DNA of 32,446 bases from Eikenella sp963515595 (lineage in GTDB: Bacteria; Pseudomonadota; Gammaproteobacteria; Burkholderiales; Neisseriaceae), in the NCBI GenBank assembly GCA_963515595.1, contig CAUPYH010000011.1, positions 1 to 32,446 of the forward strand, given 5' to 3'. The translations under genes were made by a program, and so were the position numbers. Below are positions 30,882-32,446 of this stretch, piece after piece. Position 1 is the stretch's first letter; each line of letters starts with the position of its first letter. The notes beneath the pieces are model-generated. The model did not search any database. It was not told the DNA's origin and worked only from the letters and a program-made list of their open reading frames with translations.

Positions 30882-31637
30882 ATGAGCCGCGCCGTTTCCA
30901 TCACCACCTACAATATCCACAAAGGCATGTCGCCGTTAAATCGGCGGCTACAACTGCCGCAAATGGTCGATGCCCTGCAACATCTCGATACCGACATCCT
31001 GTTTTTGCAGGAAGTGCAGGGCGTGCACCACAAACGGCAGCAGAATGTGCCCGAATTTCCTGCCGAACCGCATGGCGAAGTGATCGGCCGGCAGCTCGCT
31101 TTTGCCTGCAGTTATGGCCAAAACGCCACCTATGCCGGCCGCCACCACGGCAATGCCATCCTCAGCCGCCTGCCGCTGCAGATGCGCACTAATCTAAACG
31201 TATCGGTAAACCGGCTCGAACAACGTGGCGTACTGCATTGCGAAATTCAACCACCCGGCTGGGATAGGCCGCTTATCTGCCTCTGCGTACACCTCAATCT
31301 GCGTGAGGCTGACCGCAAACGGCAATACCGCACCATTGCTGACTATATCGAACACCAGATTCCATCCGATGCCCCGCTGATTCTCGCTGGCGACTTCAAC
31401 GACTGGCGGCAACGCTCATGCAGCCGCTTCGGTCAACTGCTTGGTTTAGACGAAGCTTTCGCCCATCTTTCTGCCGGACGGCCGAAAACCTTCCCTGCAA
31501 GAATGCCGATACTCAGCCTAGACCGCATCTACACCCGCCATCTCACCGTATTAAACGCAGTAAGCCACCAAGGCATGCTGTGGCAACAACTCTCCGATCA
31601 CCTACCGCTCTCAGCTGTAGTTGAGCCGAAGTGGTAA
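30882..31637 (+). CDS. Endonuclease/exonuclease/phosphatase (EEP) family hydrolase
   Basis: A 251-residue metal-dependent hydrolase. Motifs in order are ITTYNIHKG (Asn), FLQEVQG (metal Glu), HHGNAILSR, LCVHLNL, LAGDFNDW (Asp/Asn), LDRIY and SDHLPLSA (Asp-His general base). The type resembles E. coli YbhP and related cytoplasmic EEP proteins, whose substrates may be phospholipid head groups or nucleic acids. No signal peptide is visible. I chose the ATG at 30882; no good ribosome site is seen, and an in-frame TTG lies at 30867. The gene ends just before the CRISPR array. Confidence 0.85.
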   Translation: MSRAVSITTYNIHKGMSPLNRRLQLPQMVDALQHLDTDILFLQEVQGVHHKRQQNVPEFPAEPHGEVIGRQLAFACSYGQNATYAGRHHGNAILSRLPLQMRTNLNVSVNRLEQRGVLHCEIQPPGWDRPLICLCVHLNLREADRKRQYRTIADYIEHQIPSDAPLILAGDFNDWRQRSCSRFGQLLGLDEAFAHLSAGRPKTFPARMPILSLDRIYTRHLTVLNAVSHQGMLWQQLSDHLPLSAVVEPKW

Positions 31638-31688
31638 AGGCTACCTGAAAATTAGAGTAGTATGGTATTGGGTCTAGTTTGGATGGAC

Positions 31689-31704
31689 GTTTGAAGGCGG
31701 CTGG
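31689..31704 (-). repeat. Half-deleted terminal CRISPR repeat
   Basis: GTTTGAAGGCGGCTGG equals the consensus repeat with its bases 5-20 removed (4 bases at one end plus 12 at the other). A normal 34-base spacer (31705-31738) separates it from the first full repeat. Decay at the leader-distal end is common, but the clean 16-base internal deletion is distinctive. Confidence 0.85.
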
Positions 31705-32446
31705 GCAGTATGCTATGCCGTTTATCAGCAGGCATAAAGTTTCAACACACAGCCGCCCGAAGGCGGCTGGGACATCGTGCGCCGCATTGCCCGGCGGTTG
31801 CACCTGTTTCAACACACAGCCGCCCGAAGGCGGCTGGGTATAAAGTCTATTCAGATGGATCTGGTAGCGTGTTTCAACACACAGCCGCCCGAAGGCGGCT
31901 GGCGCCGTTCCAATACCGACGGATGCGCCCACGCATGTTTCAACACACAGCCACCCGAAGGCGGCTGGTTACGACCTGCCGCGAGGCGGTGGATTTGGCC
32001 AAGTTTCAACACACAGCCGCCCGAAGGCGGCTGGGCAGAACGAGGAGCTGGCGAGTAAAACGGAAGTGGTTTCAACACACAGCCGCCCGAAGGCGGCTGG
32101 CTCGGTGTCGGGGTGGGGGATAAGCTCCAAACCAGTTTCAACACACAGCCGCCCGAAGGCGGCTGGGAACGCCAACTTATTCAGGAATGATTATTTCAAG
32201 AGTTTCAACACACAGCCGCCCGAAGGCGGCTGGCCGCCTGCCCGATGCCGCCTGAATCAGGCGGCGGGTTTCAACACACAGCCGCCCGAAGGCGGCTGGC
32301 GATGGCAAACCATGTAATTCTGTTTTCGGCATGGTTTCAACACACAGCCGCCCGAAGGCGGCTGGGCAGGCGCATGGTTGCTCGTGCCTGTCGGGCAGAG
32401 TTTCAACACACAGCCGCCCGAAGGCGGCTGGGAGAATGGGATTCTT
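31689..32446 (-). CRISPR. CRISPR array, type I-C-like repeats, leader-distal end
   Basis: Eleven 32-base repeats start at 31739, 31806, 31871, 31937, 32003, 32069, 32135, 32202, 32268, 32334 and 32400, separated by 33-35-base unique spacers. Each begins GTTTCAACACA and ends GGCGGCTGG. All are identical except the one at 31937, which has A for G at 31953. A twelfth, half-deleted repeat (31689-31704) ends the array. Read on the minus strand the repeat ends GTGTTGAAAC, as in type I-C, and folds into an 8-bp stem. The leader and any cas genes should lie beyond the right edge. The last 15 bases are a partial spacer. Confidence 0.97.

Noticed and set aside
31638..31739. CRISPR leader on the left of the array
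   Set aside because: The region is short and not a typical AT-rich leader. It contains a DUS and the degenerate repeat. Repeat polarity and terminal decay both put the leader on the right.
31710..32317. Repetitive proteins read through the CRISPR array
   Set aside because: The periodic FNTQPPEGGW, STHSRPKAAG and PPSGGCVLK motifs are translations of the DNA repeat, not a protein repeat family.

Overview
The window looks like chromosomal DNA of a Neisseriaceae bacterium, most likely Eikenella or a close relative. The best evidence is about 48 exact copies (hand count) of the 12-mer AGGCTACCTGAA or its complement. This is the DNA uptake sequence (DUS) dialect described for Eikenella; Neisseria itself mostly uses a GCCGTCTGAA dialect. 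Gene order such as DUF971-lipoprotein-ubiE, dusB-fis, proC-yggT and a minimal ProQ also fits the family. A Correia-type repeat (CREE), best known from Neisseria, is present in one complete and two decayed copies.

Layout. 1-2178: 5' end of leuC (minus) and recD. 2179-4200: a 580-base stretch without a convincing gene, prmB (minus) and a small lipoprotein. 4318-7991: a complete efeUOB ferrous/ferric iron uptake locus, with a Correia-type element between efeO and efeB. 8377-10755: rnr (minus). 10763-11114: a tRNA-Leu pair with its own promoter and terminator. 11625-14106: a minus-strand run of GNAT acetyltransferase, DUF971, two paralogous cysteine-bearing lipoproteins and ubiE. 14305-18804: unknown gene, nadE, the PLP-binding YggS protein, a SUKH-like immunity protein bracketed by six DUS, proC, yggT and dksA. 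18924-19166: tRNA-Met and tRNA-Ala. 19529-22868: a PhnD-like binding protein without signal peptide, an ACT protein, UPF0210 and an unknown membrane protein. 22966-24985: trpA, a colicin-type immunity protein joined to trpA by a DUS, and accD. 25108-26860: a decayed small membrane gene and an IS110-family element with a frameshifted transposase. 26862-29495: proQ, purE, fis and dusB (minus). 29562-31637: an exported phosphatase, rpmE and an EEP-family hydrolase. 31689-32446: a CRISPR array running off the right edge.

Most of the window is housekeeping DNA. Accessory signals sit between these genes: DUS used as terminators, 5' leaders, stop codons and coding sequence; two orphan immunity genes; Correia-type elements; a broken IS110; and the leader-distal end of a CRISPR array with type I-C-like repeats and a half-deleted terminal repeat. 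No cas genes, toxins or prophage genes are visible. I do not see a clearly new multi-gene defence system. The most novel-looking items are the DUS-bracketed orphan immunity genes, the recurrent DUS-to-start-codon junctions and the Correia-type element inside the iron locus.
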